Below are positions 1 through 12,903 of a stretch of 64,000 nucleotides of DNA, one piece after another. Every line of letters begins with the position of its first letter. Position 1 is the first letter of the stretch. The translations under genes were made by a program, and so were the position numbers. The DNA lies in assembly GCA_023213395.1 (NCBI GenBank), contig CM041465.1:129587741-129651740 (forward strand), read 5' to 3'. The DNA is from Cycas panzhihuaensis. Lineage: Eukaryota; Cycadophyta. Below the pieces are notes generated by a model. The model saw only the letters and a program-made list of their open reading frames with translations. It made no database searches and was not told where the DNA came from.

Positions 1-184
1 ACACAACAAAAAATGTAGCCTAAGGTCATTCCACTCATCAAATTTCCTAAATGGTACTTGAAGACCATTGAGTAAGCTCAATTGCCCAAGACGAAAGGGA
101 AAAAAGAAATAGAAATTAGGCTTAATTCTTTGCCAGTAGGCTAGTCTAATAAATTCAGTTGATCATGTGGATATTAAGGGGGAG
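1..184 (+). mobile_element. 3' tail of an LTR retrotransposon, ending in a polypurine tract
   Basis: The purine run AAGGGGGAG at 176-184 abuts TGTTAG at 185. This is the usual arrangement of a polypurine tract, the primer site for plus-strand DNA synthesis, next to a 3' LTR. The preceding 175 bp give no protein domain I can name. The rest of the element lies left of the window. This rests only on the tract and LTR-start context. Confidence 0.45.
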
Positions 185-442
185 TGTTAGAGGAGTTACT
201 TAAGTTCTCAATGGACTTGTCACAAGTGTTAGGGCAGTTATGAGTCCAATTTTAGACCATTACTAAACCCATGTGTATATAATAGAGTACATTAAATTGG
301 TAAGGTAGGAATTTAGAAGGAATAACATTGTGAGGTAGATAAATTCTACTTGTTTTTACTCCCATATTCTAGTATGTTTGATTCTCATTTCTTTGATCCT
401 ACATTACTTTGATTCATATTCTTTAAGTTTCCTATTTGTACA
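185..442 (+). repeat. Probable 3' LTR following the tract at 176-184
   Basis: The block starts TGTTAGAGGAG directly after a polypurine tract and contains a TATA-like ATATAATAGAG near 278. The right end is not certain; GTACA at 438-442 is one possible terminus. No partner LTR is in the window, so length and target duplication cannot be checked. Confidence 0.4.
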
Positions 443-2739
443 AATTTATTGTTAATCATCTTATTAACCCCCACTTCCTTTGTTTCTTCTTGTGTTATGT
501 AACCACATATACATGACCCTTATAATCAATTCTTCTTAAACCTCCTAAATTCACACTATGACTTTTCTTACAGAACCTCCATGTATTTCCAATACCTTTA
601 ACCCCTTGAGTGATGTCATTTAAGGATAAAATAAATATTAACAAAATAAAATAATAACTAAGCATCGTTAACACTACACAGGTCCCAAGATTGCTCCTAT
701 ATAAGACAAGATACAACATCTTCTTGGTTGCCAAAATAAGCATTAACAAGTATAGATTACTTATTAATAATCTCCAACAAAGGCATAAGTTTGGATCTAA
801 TTTTTATGATATACAAGACCTAATATGTGATAGATTAAAGAATGATCGAAATAACACCCAACAACCCCACACTTAAACTACCTATACTTTGAGGGCAAAG
901 TATTTTAAGAGGAGGGAAATTGTGTCTTTCCTAAACTATGAAGACGTCAGTTTTTAATAGAAATAAGGAAGTTAATATTTTAGGAGAATAGTCATTGCAT
1001 CCCTAAATTAGATGAAGTTGGTATTTTAAGGAGAGAGAATTAAAAGTTAGGTTTTAGAGAGATAGCAAGGCTATGAATAGAGGAGTCTTATTCATTTCTA
1101 AAACATCTTTAGAGGATTTGATATTTTAGATTTAGACTAATGGCCTAGAGGCATTAGGACACTATTGTACCATTTTAGGAGTAAACCCTCAACTCAAAGA
1201 GGGAAAGATACTACTGTTATTTTATTTGATATATACTCTTTACTATGACAAGTTTGATATTAATATGATATTATTAAGTGGTCTATTATTAGATTTAAAT
1301 TATTATTAATATTTGTTATTATTATTTATGATGAGATGTTGTTTTTATAAATTATCTATGGTGTGAATACTATCTTTTTTATCTATAAGTAGTGGGTATT
1401 ACCACAACGATTACAGCTATGTAGAATGTATCTTAAAGGCAAAAACCTCATCATGTAATTTATTATACACATGTTAGTGAAATGTGTCATTCCTCATTTA
1501 GTCATACGGATTTAAAAAAAGATATTTGTGAAGGGGGAAAAAAAGAAAAGAACATGAAAGGATTGAGGTTCAATCCCCATGAAGGGCATGTACTTATAAG
1601 TAATAAATCCTATTAAACATGAAGATGCCAAATATTTTCATGGATTTTAAACCTACAACTAGCCTTAATAAATATTAAATGCTTAATTGTTAATGTTTCC
1701 TAGTTGATAATAAGTGCTATTTATTATGAACTATATACAAGTAGCATGTTATAATTAAGTCCCCCAACAACCTTTCTCATGTAGTGCTCATATTAAGAGT
1801 TGTCCCTTTTCCCCTTCTCACCTGCCATGTAAAATCATCATTATGGTCTCATATGAAGTTCATATAAGTTGAGCACGACTAAATGCCTACTTTAAATAGT
1901 ACACACATAAATATCTATGGCTTAGATAATAAGTATTTGTTCAAACTTACATAGCACACTTAATGACATTCTTGTAATAGATAAGAGATATTTCTAGTAG
2001 GCTATAAAACACGCACCATAATGTCGATGGTATGGATTGAATTAATTTAACCTATAAAAGTTGCTTGATAACAATAGTAGTATTCTCATGCATGCTTGAT
2101 TCAATGAGAAAAGATGCCTCTAATTATGGTATTTTTTTAGAAATTTAGCACAAGAGCTTTATGGCAACAAACATGCATGTGGGTGTAGTAGATCTAAAGT
2201 ATGTTTGAATTAGTAAATACTATATAAATTGTGGGAGAAATTACTCTAGTCATATTAGTAGATATGTATGGTTTGGCTTAGCAAATAACACATAAATAAA
2301 GCATTGCATAGGAAGTTGCCTTAACATGGGATATGAGAAGAACCTCTTCTTAAGCAACTAGAGAAAGCTTTAATCCCTCTTCTTCACATATGGTTGATAT
2401 TTGATTATTATTTTAAAAATATCTTTCTTTTGATTTTATAAGGATAAGTTCCAATTTATCCCTTATCTTAACATTTCTCCCCCTTTTCGACCTCTATATT
2501 TGAGTATTTAATAATGTCTTCTTGAAATATAATTTTAAGAATTAACCATATAATGTAGAAGGATACACTTAATTTTCAAGCATATATAGCTCCTCTTAGA
2601 CAACGCACATCCCCTTATTATAGTTATTGAAAATAAGATATACCTTATCCTTTAAAAGGGAACCTAGGCGATATAGATCAAGATGTTAATGAACCAAGTT
2701 CCTTAAAAAATTACCTTTGACTAGCAAGTGGATGGTCCT
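443..2739. other. AT-rich intergenic or intronic DNA, no gene recognised
   Basis: Read in all frames, this stretch shows only short open runs without recognisable motifs, for example around 495-749 and 691-876. Base composition is strongly AT-rich, with frequent stops on both strands. It is probably old repeat debris, but I cannot assign it to an element. Confidence 0.5.
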
Positions 2740-3441
2740 ATATATTCATATACTTACACATTAATGACCTTATTAGATGTACTTATTATCATGGACTCTA
2801 GCCAAAGGGGAAGCTCTCATATTTATTTGGATTAGGTGAACCTCACTATTTACAAGCATAGCATAAGTAGATGTAACCCTCATATTAAAAATTATTATGA
2901 TGAGTGGGATTTATATTGTTATGTAGGGTAAGGAAATAATTAATATTTGGTTGATGGGACTAGTAAAAAACCAAAAAAATTATAGGCAAAGGAAGATAAA
3001 TATAAAAATAAACTATATATTATTTTGAATATTGATTGAGGTTGGTAAATAGAAACACTTAAGTGTTAATAAGATGGATACACATATGGTTTTATATGTT
3101 CATATACTTACACATTAATGACCTCATTAAATGTACTTATTATCATGGACTCAAGCCAAAGGGGAATCTCTCATATTGTTTAGATTAGGTGAACCCCACT
3201 ATTTACAAGTATTACTTAAGTAGATGTAACCCTCATATTAAAATTTATTATGGTGAGTGGAATTTATATTATTATGTAGGGTAAGGAAATAAGTAATGCA
3301 TGGTTAATGGGACTGGTAAAAAACTAAAAAAAATAGAGGAAAAGGAAGATAGATATAAAAATAAGTTATACATTATTTTGAATATTGATTAAGGTTAGTA
3401 AATAGAAACACTTAAGTGTTAATAAGATGGACACACATATG
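2740..3441. repeat. Direct tandem duplication, unit about 354 bp
   Basis: Unit 1 (about 2740-3090) and unit 2 (about 3091-3441) run in parallel from TTCATATACTTACACA (2745 and 3099) to the AAGATGGA(T/C)ACACATATG end. The offset is 354 bp at the start. The copies differ by scattered substitutions and small indels, so the duplication is not recent. No coding potential is seen. Confidence 0.85.
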
Positions 3442-3533
3442 TCCACACTCAAATGCATGATCATAGTTAATGACCTTATGGAACTGAGTCAATGATGTTT
3501 ACTGGCAAACCAAATTAATTATGATGTTATGAC

Positions 3534-3781
3534 TGTGGTGAGCCATCACCACATGTTAGACAAGGTTATGGCCTTTCATCATATGAGGATTAAGGGGATT
3601 GGTTAACATAAAGATAGGAATATAATAATGTGAGGGTGTGTGTTATATATGCCCCACTCTATTATAAAGAGAGATATATGATATATATAATGTTATATTA
3701 ATGAATATTTTTTTGAACCTTACATTCTTCTTTATTTTATTTCTTCTATTTCTCTATCTTGAATGGTTATAAAATTAGTCA
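3534..3781 (+). repeat. 5' LTR of the 3534-5621 element
   Basis: It matches 5371-5621 along its length, including the shared GTGTGTTATATATGCC and the ATGGTTA(T/C)A(A/T)AATTAGTCA end. The first 20 bases form a small inverted repeat, TGTGGTGA..TCACCACA. Confidence 0.8.
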
Positions 3782-5370
3782 TATAATAAGTAGTATTAGA
3801 GTTATTTTTTATCCATACAATAATTAAGGATCCATTTGGTTACTAAAACCAACATAGGGCTGATTTTTTTTCAAGACTTTTAGCATGTGAAAGTTCTACT
3901 CTCTAGGATCACAAACGAAAATTTTTTGAAGAATTAATAGATATTTTAAAATGAAAAGTATCATTCCATAAATTTTGAGGGGTCAGAAGTACTAGTTTTA
4001 GCAAAAAGTTATAGAAATTATAGTAGATTTAATTTCAGCCTACTTTTTGTTGCAACATTTTTAGGACATATTTGCAACCTCAACTTCAAAGAGTTGTAAC
4101 TTTGGCTATAACTATCCAAATGATCTTGTTTTTCTTTTAATTTTATTCTATGCATTTTTTAATTTACTTTCTAATGGAAGTGGTTAAAGGTTAATTGAAG
4201 TTTATAACAGAAATTTATAAACATTTTATTAATAAGTATTATTATAGTCCCTAAAAACTTTAGTAGTGAATTTCTTAAAAAGGTCACAACTTATGATCCA
4301 GACAACATAATTCGATCATGTTTGAACTGTTGGAATTATATTTCAGATGTCATCATTTTAATCCATATTTTATATATTTTTGGGCTATATTTTCTAGAAA
4401 TAAAATTTTGAAGTTAAATGTTTCATATTATACTTTTCTTGGCCATTTGAATTTTGATCATAAAACCATTGCCCTTAAGACCTAATATTTATTTTTGTAT
4501 CAAAGAATACAAAGTTTGTATTAATGGGGCTAACTAGCTATAGACACCCTATAATCTCTCTTATACCTATATTATTATTACTATAAATATTCTATACTAT
4601 CCATGTTTATTACAGATGAAACTCTTTCTATAGATGATTACATTATATATATACGTGCATATTTAAAATCACTTACTAAAAACTACTTGATTAGTGAAGA
4701 GATGTCTAAAGCTGTCTCATTGTATCTATAAGGAGAGGCTTACTTTGGTTTAAGGGGTGCTATAGATATAGATTTTTGAATAATTTTTCATAGCTACAAT
4801 TTGATATTTATAAGAAATATGATGCTTCTTAGTAGAAAGAGATGCAACGACTTGAGTAAGACAAATAAGAAGTTCACCATATACTTAAGAAGTTTAATCG
4901 TAAGGTAGAACAAGGAATTTTCCCCACTCCACAAAGTAAAGAATAAAAGAAAGATGATGAGGGAGAAAAGGGGTGTCATGAGCAAGTAACGAAAATTGTT
5001 TGTCATTCCATTACACCACTCATAACCAAGAACAAGGAAGAATGCCACTCATCGAAAGTTAGAACTCATACTAAATTGGGGTTTTATTGACACTTATATT
5101 ATCAAGAAACTCAACATTGAAGCATTCATCATGCAAAGCCCTCATATACTAAATACTCGAGGCATGCACATTATTCAAGCTTGAGATTTCAAATTCATAG
5201 AGATTCTGAGCATATCAAGATCTACTTGGAATGGATAGATTTATATTATATGCACAAATTTTTGGACAACCTTTAATGGACCTATTGATTAGACACTAGT
5301 AGTAGGAGGTGGTCACATGTATTTATGTATCAAGATGCTTCAAGGACAAAGCATTTGAGGGGAAAGGGCA

Positions 5371-5621
5371 TGTGGTGAGCTTTCACCACATGTTAGAGAG
5401 TGTTATGACCCTTCATCATATGAGAATTAAGGTGATTGGTTGATATAAAAATATAAATATAATAATGTGGAGATGTGTGTTATATATGCCTCACTCTATT
5501 GAAAAAAGATATATATGATATTATTTTAATTAATGTTCTTAGGAACCCTACCTTCTTCTTTATCTTATTTTTTCTGTTTCTCTCCATATTTCTCTATTTT
5601 AAATGGTTACATAATTAGTCA
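5371..5621 (+). repeat. 3' LTR of the 3534-5621 element
   Basis: It pairs with 3534-3781. It is preceded by the purine-rich GAGGGGAAAGGGCA. With the preceding CA, its start forms 10-bp perfect arms, CATGTGGTGA and TCACCACATG. Confidence 0.8.
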
Positions 5622-6579
5622 AGTAATAATTACTTAAGGTCAAAGGGAAATAATAACTAATTATATCATGATAGAACAACCATAAATCAAATCACCCACT
5701 CTATATATATTCATAGATTAAGCATATGCCAACAATGATTTGTCTCTCAATATTTGATAGATGTGAGGTACTTAATTATATTTAATATTTACTTCCAAAT
5801 TAATTAGTTTGTTTTGAAAAACTATTTGGAGCAAATACTTATTACTAAGTAGATGGGAAGTGTTAGGGATAAAGCATGGAAGTTACATGGGGTGTAATAG
5901 CTAAGGAGATGGTTACCTAGTGGTTCCATGGATAGGGTTTCTAACATTTCTTAAAATGGCTACTAGTTTTATTTAAAGGAATTGTTGAAGTCCTTAGGGG
6001 AACATAGTTCCATGGAACTATTGATTTCTCTTAATAACCTAGTAAAACTTTACAAAAATCATATGGATTTCATTAAGCATTTCTTGCAAAACAAGTTATT
6101 AATATACATCTAAGTTTAAATTAGTGGGAAAATCAAAAAATTCAAACTTAACACTTCAATATTACCACCACGTCCTCTTTATCTCTTCAGCAATTGTTGC
6201 TTAAGGTAGCCACCCTATATTGCTAACCTTGCTCAAACCCTATCCTTTTACAATGGTTAGAATTACCTTTATATATAGGAGTTACTTCTATTTTCTTAGA
6301 GGATCAATTTTTATCTTGTAAACTATAACAAGGTGGTCCCATGGAGGAGGTTAAGCTCATATTTTAGTGGGGAATGCAATACAATGGAGAAAAAAATAAG
6401 GTCATTAGTAGGGGAAAAATAAAGAATTCTCTTAAAAATAAAATTAATATCAATTTATTAATGTGATTTTTAGCGGTTGCCAATGGTGGCTTAAGAGAGT
6501 AAAAAAGGCAAGTTTAAACAACTATTGATTAGGAGCTTAAGAGAATAGATATTGGTAACGTAGAGGTATAAATTGTAGT
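5622..6579. other. AT-rich spacer, no gene recognised
   Basis: No domain or long frame is readable. A TGTTAGGGATAAAGC start after AGATGGGAAG at about 5850-5861 resembles a polypurine-tract/LTR junction, but no second LTR or clear end supports it. Confidence 0.4.
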
Positions 6580-7454
6580 TTTTATTTTCGATGCAAAGTA
6601 AAAGAAATACTAAGAGAAACCAAAACGGAATGGGGCTACAGTTCTCCCTTTGCAACTCAATACTTCAATAATCACTCCTAACAGAAATAGAGAAGCCCCG
6701 CTCTATAGGACAAAGACGCATCTAATCTTTTCTATAAGAACCCCTTTCCCCCCGAAACAAAACCTTGGTCCCCTCAAAACCTCAGCTCCCTCCATGGGAC
6801 CGCCGTTAAAGGAAGAGCACGGGAACAGTATAGAGAGCGATGGCATGCCAGTTAGGATTGCATTTAGGTTATTGAAAGAATAACGTCCACACGTCTGCCA
6901 ACGGACAGGGCGCTTAGCACAGGCGGCAGGAATCAAAGATTGCAAAGTGGACAGATAAAAGTCGTATTAACCAACATAGTAATTAGTTAGGTGAAATTCT
7001 TTGATTTGATATTTGTTGTGTCGCATATATGTGCAGCGCCGTGTTTTGAACCCTGGACGGTCTGTAAATATTATTGCACGTTTCTTTACCCGGTTGAATT
7101 GTTCTTTGTCGAAGTCAAACGTTCAGGTTCTCTGCACTCGGTCGCACAGTTCTTCTGCAGCACGCCATTTCATTAAGCTTCGACTTTGCGTGTTCTCCGA
7201 ACTAACAGGGATTGGCAAACCAGGCTCGCAACTGTGGATTAAACCGTGCGGGATCGGCTGTTTGTTTAATCTAATTAGCAGGTTTTTATGTTTCGGTTGA
7301 TTGCTTGCCTTTAAAGACAAAGGCTGCAGAATTTTGTAATACATTACCGCTGCAGGAGATCTGTAGACCGATTGCCGTGGTTCCATACAGGAAGTGCGTG
7401 CTTTCACCTTGGCGGACGTTAAAAGTTAATTCAATTCAATTGAGTGAAACGGAG
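6580..7454 (+). promoter_or_regulatory. Putative promoter and 5' leader of the phospholipase D zeta gene
   Basis: Base composition shifts here from AT-rich repeat to GC-richer, CpG-containing DNA that belongs to no repeat I recognise, and it leads straight into the exon at 7455. Several upstream ATGs with short frames occur (for example 6991 and 7013). One at 7305 is in frame with the exon, open throughout, and would add 50 residues. No single TATA box or start site is convincing; TCTATAAGAA near 6730 is one possibility. A leader intron is also possible. The role is inferred from position. Confidence 0.5.
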
Positions 7455-7682
7455 ATGGAGAAATCCAGGGAAAGCTCGGAACGTCATGTCTCGGGTTCTA
7501 GCCCTCGGTATTTTCGGATGCGGGGCGAACCTCCTTCCTCCTCCTTTCATTCACACCGGCACGAGCAGGAACGGATTTTCGATGAATTGCCCAAGGCTAC
7601 GGTTGTTGCTGTCTCTCGGTCTGATTCGAACGAGCTCAGCCAGATTCCGCTGCTTTATACCATTGAAATCGAGTACAAGCAG
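7455..7682 (+). CDS. PLDZETA: Phospholipase D zeta (PX/PH-type PLD), first coding exon
   Basis: The 76 residues from ATG 7455 match the N-terminus of plant PLD zeta enzymes, which hydrolyse phosphatidylcholine to phosphatidic acid at membranes and act in root growth, phosphate starvation and vesicle traffic. What I see is an RYF motif at residues 18-20, then RIFDELPKATVVAVSRSD (40-57), then LLYTIEIEYKQ (66-76), which opens the PX domain. In the family the next residues are an F-x-W motif that is missing here, so the exon ends after YKQ. The base pair after it is GC, giving CAG|GCATGG, a possible GC-AG donor; a GT lies 5 bases further on but would add non-matching residues. Catalytic HKD motifs lie in later exons that are not visible. 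I chose 7455 over the in-frame 7305 ATG because similarity begins only near RYF. A captured gene fragment is the alternative. Confidence 0.8.
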
Positions 7683-9929
7683 GCATGGTCCTACCTAATT
7701 CTTTTGATTTTTCTTTTTTTCACGTTTTAAGCTTAATTTTAATTTCACACCGAAAAAACAGAAGAATTGCAAGCTTGAAGGTCTGGCTCGTAAGAGTGCA
7801 TCGTCCTAATGGTGTTAAATCATGTGATGATTTCATGGAAATTGGACTAGAATTTTCGAGCTAATGTTTGTTAGATGTATGAAGGTTGGAGTGAAACAAT
7901 TTTGTGGTCCTTCGCCTATATTGACTTAATTTCTTTTCAGTTATAAACCGGAAATTTTGCAAATGCGGCAACTTTCTGTCTATAATTTCTCGTCTTATAG
8001 TCATCTACTTGTGATGGGAGATTTGGCCTTTTTGTAAAGAGATTTGTCTTATTGTTGGCATGATGGAAACCCTTGAATGTTACTTTCAAGCTTGGGAATA
8101 TTCAAAATTTGTCCTTTGCAAGGTCTACACGCCCTTCCCCCCTGGCATACACATATATTTTAATTTTGGCACTTCGCATGCATGGTCTAGCTGTTCCATG
8201 TTTGTCGTTCCAGATGCAGTTTGAGGTTGAAGACTTATCTGGAAAGGGTAAAACATGTGATGAACACACGGCCAACCATCTGTCTTATGCCTCTTGGCAG
8301 TTGCCAGGCTTGTGCTGTGATGCTAAAAAAATCACCTGTGTGCTCGAGTGCTGCTTAAGCTGGCAATTCCATTTTAAATTTAGAGTAATAATGCTAACAG
8401 AGTGGCAAAGCCTTCTGCTTGACATTCAAACTTACTACAAATTTCTATTTGCCAACCATGCAGACAAACACATTTGCAGGCATCTTATGGTCTGGAATAA
8501 GCATATATTAATATTATACAATTATGTGCCAAAAATAGCCTGTTGCACATGATGTTAAGGATGTTGAATTGTGACTTCCATGACATCTCTGTCATCTGGG
8601 CCAACAAGTCATTTGTTTTTGGCTTACAGTTATTATCATGTAGCCATGATTGCTTTATATGTGAATATGCAAATATTGTAAGCAACTTGCTTGGGAGTTT
8701 TGTTTACGAATTGAAGAAGTTGCAGTTGTGTACTATGTATTTTGTGCATGGAGACTGTGTGGGTTGGGGTTTAGGATTATGAATCTAAGAGGTCAAGTGT
8801 TTTAGTGTTTTGGTAACCACTATTAGATGGTGTCCATATGCAATTTTTGGCAATGAGGCGGGTAAAGCTCATTGCTTAATGCTTGATGCAGGAATCTGTC
8901 TCTCGAATTGATTTAATGGGTGCTCCCATTTTTTACCATGGAAATGGTTTGCTTTGAGAATCATGAATGAGGAGGTTGTCACTACAACTATTGTAATGCT
9001 TGCATAAGTTTCAAGCTAGTTGAGTTGATTACTACACGTATGGGCTTTATGCTAGTAGCAGGCTTGTATGGAATGGGAAGCAACTGTTTCTTGGTTGTGG
9101 GGACCAATATGGCTATGAGGTATAAAAACCTTTAGCCCTAGGGAAGAATGGTTGGTGGATTCTTCTTCAAGGTTAGTGTAATGCTCCATTTGTTGCCTTT
9201 TTGCGTGGATCTTGAAAATAATGGTAATTGATAGAAAGACAAAGATGTTGAGCGTGGTTGTGATTGTGTGATACATAAATTGTGGGCATATTAACTCATA
9301 AAGTCTTATGGGTGATAGAAGTTCATATGGAAGCTGACTTTTGGTATGGTATAATGTTGGGTGGGGTCTCATCATTTATAAGTTTGGCCATTGCAAGGAG
9401 TTAAGTGGAAGGGGAATAACTTTGTTAATTTCCAACTAAGTAGTTGGATATAGCCATATTGCAAGCCATATGTATACTGTATATGCCCTAGATATGGGGA
9501 TATGATTGGGCTTTGGCTATTGAGACACATTTTGTTAAGTGTTGAGATGTTATTATAAGTGCTAGATGTATTGGGATGTCATTAGGGTTAATAGTATCGG
9601 ATGTTATAAATGATTAGTTGTGAAAAATCATTACGACATATCACCTCACGTGCCATATATAATGATGTTAAGCACAATAGGGGGGCATGGTTGGGTGTCA
9701 AGGATATAGCCACATTTTATGTTATGCATCGTGACATTGAAAAATGGTATGGGACTAGTGCTGGACGATCATCTAATTGGTACATTTTGTACTCGGTAGT
9801 AATATTGTACTATATATTGAGATAATAATAGAAGAAGCACATCTGATGTTATATTGTGTATGGGCCTGCATTTGTTACTTGTGTTGGATGTTTGTACATA
9901 TGGTTGCATGATGATGTTGTTATGTTGTG

Positions 9930-9932
<3 letters not shown>
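7683..9932 (+). other. Start of PLD zeta intron 1, low-copy sequence
   Basis: The sequence is T-rich on the plus strand and holds no exon matching the next part of the PX domain. A 159-residue open stretch at 8073-8552 and smaller ones nearby have no recognisable motif. It resembles ordinary plant intron DNA. Part of 9400-9930 may be the 5' LTR of the Gypsy that follows, but no partner is present to prove it. Confidence 0.5.

Positions 9933-9972
<40 letters not shown>
9933..9972. repeat. (TC)20 microsatellite
   Basis: An uninterrupted TC dinucleotide run. It lies just upstream of the Gypsy primer-binding-like site, so it may sit inside that element's LTR. Confidence 0.95.
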
Positions 9973-9976
<4 letters not shown>

Positions 9977-10740
9977 CCTAGAAGAACCTAGAATGGTTAA
10001 TCAACGTCTAGCATTGTTGTCGATCTAGGAATGAGATGAGATGGATTGATAAATAATCAAAGTAGATGACGATTTTAGATCTGAACGTAGAACTTACATT
10101 ATTCAAGGAGTTGGTACTGATTCATGTAATTGAAGAAGATTTTGAAACTATTAGGAGAATATAACTCTTTTTAATATGACATAGTATTATTGGGTATAAT
10201 ATCGATGGCATTATGGTAATACAACTGAAGGTGCTCGCCAACATTTTGGGTCATCATCAATTTTGACCAATGCCCAATTCGACAACATAATGGTCTTCGT
10301 ACATCTTTAAGCAAAATAATGCTAAATTGAATCATGAATCACAATTGAGACGATCCACATGAATCCTAGCACGCACTGTGGTTCAACAAAAAAATCGTTC
10401 CTTAAATCAAAATGATTAGGTGATTATAGATTGTGCACAATAAATTTTGAGAGCGGGGGAAGAAAAACACGGACATGATCCAGATTTGAAGGAGATTGCC
10501 GATGTGTTTGCACAATTGAGTCTTCAAGGACACAGAATGGAATGTGCAAGAGAGTAGTCATCCCTTATAGATGTCACCAAACAAATAAAGATAAATACAA
10601 TCCCTAGGGAAGAAAAATAAGGCCAGGCTTTATTTGGTAAATTTTATGAACAAAGGTGTGTTGATCATAAAGACAAGTTTAAACAATTAAGGCTCTTGCA
10701 ATTAAGTCAAGCAAGATTACCACTGAAACCAATCATGGCA

Positions 10741-11755
10741 ACCCCCAGAAGTGGCAAACAAAAATTACCAACATTTAGTAGGGAGGCAGATGAAGACCCA
10801 ACACACCATTGCAACATGTGCGGAACGATTTGGGTTGCTAATGTGGAAACCAATAAAGACCATTAGCTATAGGCATTTCTAGCAACACTACGCAGCATAG
10901 CGAATGATTGGTACAAAGAATTCAAAGAAGGGCATTTCACAAAGTGGAGTGACTTACGAGAAGCATTTGAAAAAGAATTCTGACTACTATGGGATGATAG
11001 CGAGGTTGTAGATCAGATATACAACCTAAAACAAGAGGCGAAGGAAACCATAAGAAGTTATAACACTAAGTTAAAAAGTTTGGTCAAAAACATGGAAAGC
11101 GAAGTTACTGATGGGTTAAGGAAAAGATGGTTTTTAGAGGGGTTGCTTTCGAAGTATAGAAGAAAACTCTGAGTAGTTCCATCTGCATCTTATCAAGAGG
11201 CAACTAATCAAACAATGAGTATAGAGATAGAGGACAAGGCAGAAGCATGGCACGAGACAAAAGTCTCAGAAAGTGATGAAAAGGAAGAATCTTCTATTGA
11301 GGCATTATGGGAAGATTTGATGAGGATGATGAAAGACTTAACATGGCAGCTTAAAAAATGCTGACAAGTGCGGTGCATAAAGTGCAGAATGAAAGGATAC
11401 ATGGAGATAGAGTGTCCTGAGAACCAGGTACTACAATACTGTCATATATGCAAAATGAACAATCATCATACAAACGAATGTGGATTTAATATTCGAGCAC
11501 AAGGATGACAGGATCGAGATGTGTTCTTAGCAAGGCAAGAAAGTAACAGACCTTTTGGACATGGGTGCAGATCCAGTCTACCAGTCCTAAGGGATCCTCA
11601 AGGGTGTCCCATGGTTAAATGCTTTGAATGTAAATTATAGGGACATTTCAATAGGGCTTGCCCAAATAGGGAGAATAATGCAATTGCAACCTTGGGTTGA
11701 TGGTGTGGCCTAGGCAATCATGATGATGACCATTGTCCTCAACAACAAAATAAAA
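10741..11755 (+). pseudogene. Gypsy G1 gag remnant with zinc knuckles
   Basis: Gag coats and packages the element RNA. The body has a retrotransposon-gag-like stretch (NDWYKEF, then WSDLREAFEKEF at about 10900-10980). Downstream is a run of Cys-His knuckles: CIKCRMKGYMEIEC (about 11375-11415), CHICKMNNHHTNEC (about 11440-11480), and a degenerate CFECKL..GHFNRAC near 11620-11660. In-frame stops, for example at about 10865, 10980 and 11360, show it is dead. Confidence 0.75.
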
Positions 11756-12198
11756 TTGTAAATGTGGTCAAGATCGAAGTGTCGAGGAATTGTAATGACA
11801 AAACTTTGCCAGCATACTTAGTGTATACAAGAAGAAATAGAAAACAAGAGTATCTAGATCTGAGCAAAGAGAAAGGCCGTGTACAACAAGGTCAAAACAT
11901 AATCAATTCTCTCCAAGAGCAATGATAATAGGTAGAAACAACACCAAAGGAAGCTATACTAACGATGTAGTTGACAATGCAACAAAAGTTGCCAATGCAA
12001 AGCATGGGTGAAGGGACAAGTATGCTAGCCGACCAACTCTTGCAAACAAAGGTTCTAGTAATGATCGTAACTTTGCTATGACATAATCTAACCATCATGC
12101 AAACTATGATGGTGTGTATTTAAAAAATGTTTAGAAGTAGTTCACATACTGTGTGCTAACCAAGTCCAGCGAAGGGAAGGAAACAACCTTGAAGACCA

Positions 12199-12903
12199 AT
12201 GATCATTATAGAAGATCCTCACACTAGGAAATTTATAGGAAATGGCCCCAATGTGGACAATCCCCAAGTTGAACGATATGTGAGATCCTCAAGGGTCGAC
12301 TGGGACATAGAAATGACTATGCAATTACTAGGGCATAACTTACAACACACAATGGTAGATGGAGGAACATGGGTAAACATTATACCCATAACTACTTGGG
12401 AAAGAATGGGGAAATCCACATTATGGCCACCTCGATTTCGGTTAAGGCTTGCGAACTAGCATGGCTTTACAACCCTTAGGAATGTTAATGGCACAAAAGA
12501 TCTAGATTGCACACCATGTGTTTGTCACAAACTTTGTAGTCATTGCAATGATTTATGGGATGCCACCAACATATGAGCGTTATTGGGATGACCATGGTTG
12601 CATGGCATATAAGTCATTCAAAATTGGGGTCGTAGCACACTGGCGATCAAACAAAATGGGAAGAAGTTGTTAATAAATTTAAATCTTCATATGATAAGTG
12701 AAGAACTCACAAATTCTAGCTCCTCAGACAAGGAGGAATATGATGATCAAGATGATTCAAAAGCAGATGATGAACATGATCGATTAAAGGTACTTTTTGA
12801 TCATGATAATATATGTGAACCCATTGAGGGTGTTCTATATTTGGATCCGTGTTCAGAAGATGAGGTAGGATCTAATAATAGACTATTTCATTGGCAACAA
12901 TAA
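12199..12903 (+). pseudogene. Gypsy G1 aspartic protease remnant
   Basis: The peptide HTMVDGGTWVNIIP (about 12350-12390) fits the catalytic loop of Gypsy proteases, which cut the polyprotein. The usual D-S/T-G triad reads DGG here. Stops break the frame after 12459. An acidic 78-residue open stretch follows at 12667-12903 without a known motif. Confidence 0.6.

Larger units (their letters stand above)
3534..5621 (+). mobile_element. Short, internally deleted LTR retrotransposon (about 2.1 kb)
   Basis: Two similar terminal blocks (3534-3781 and 5371-5621) start TGTGGTGAGC and end TTAGTCA. A degenerate primer-binding site, TAGTATTAGAGT (3791-3802), follows the first; it is close to the initiator tRNA-Met site TGGTATCAGAGC. 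A polypurine tract (5357-5370) precedes the second. The interior is only about 1.6 kb. It shows a weak gag-like stretch near 4690-4900 and a pol-end-like stretch near 5300-5360 with many stops, so it is a deletion derivative. I find no clear 5-bp target duplication. Confidence 0.75.

Noticed and set aside
5850-6000. Another LTR starting at TGTTAGGGATAAAGC
   Set aside because: Only the junction-like start is present; there is no partner, no primer site and no convincing end.
6650-6945. Overlapping open frames on both strands as small genes
   Set aside because: They overlap each other, carry no motif and lie in the probable promoter or leader of the exon at 7455.
8073-8552. 159-residue open frame downstream of the PLD zeta exon as a second exon
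   Set aside because: It has no similarity to the expected PX-domain continuation, no family motif, and no clear splice sites; it is more likely chance openness in the intron.
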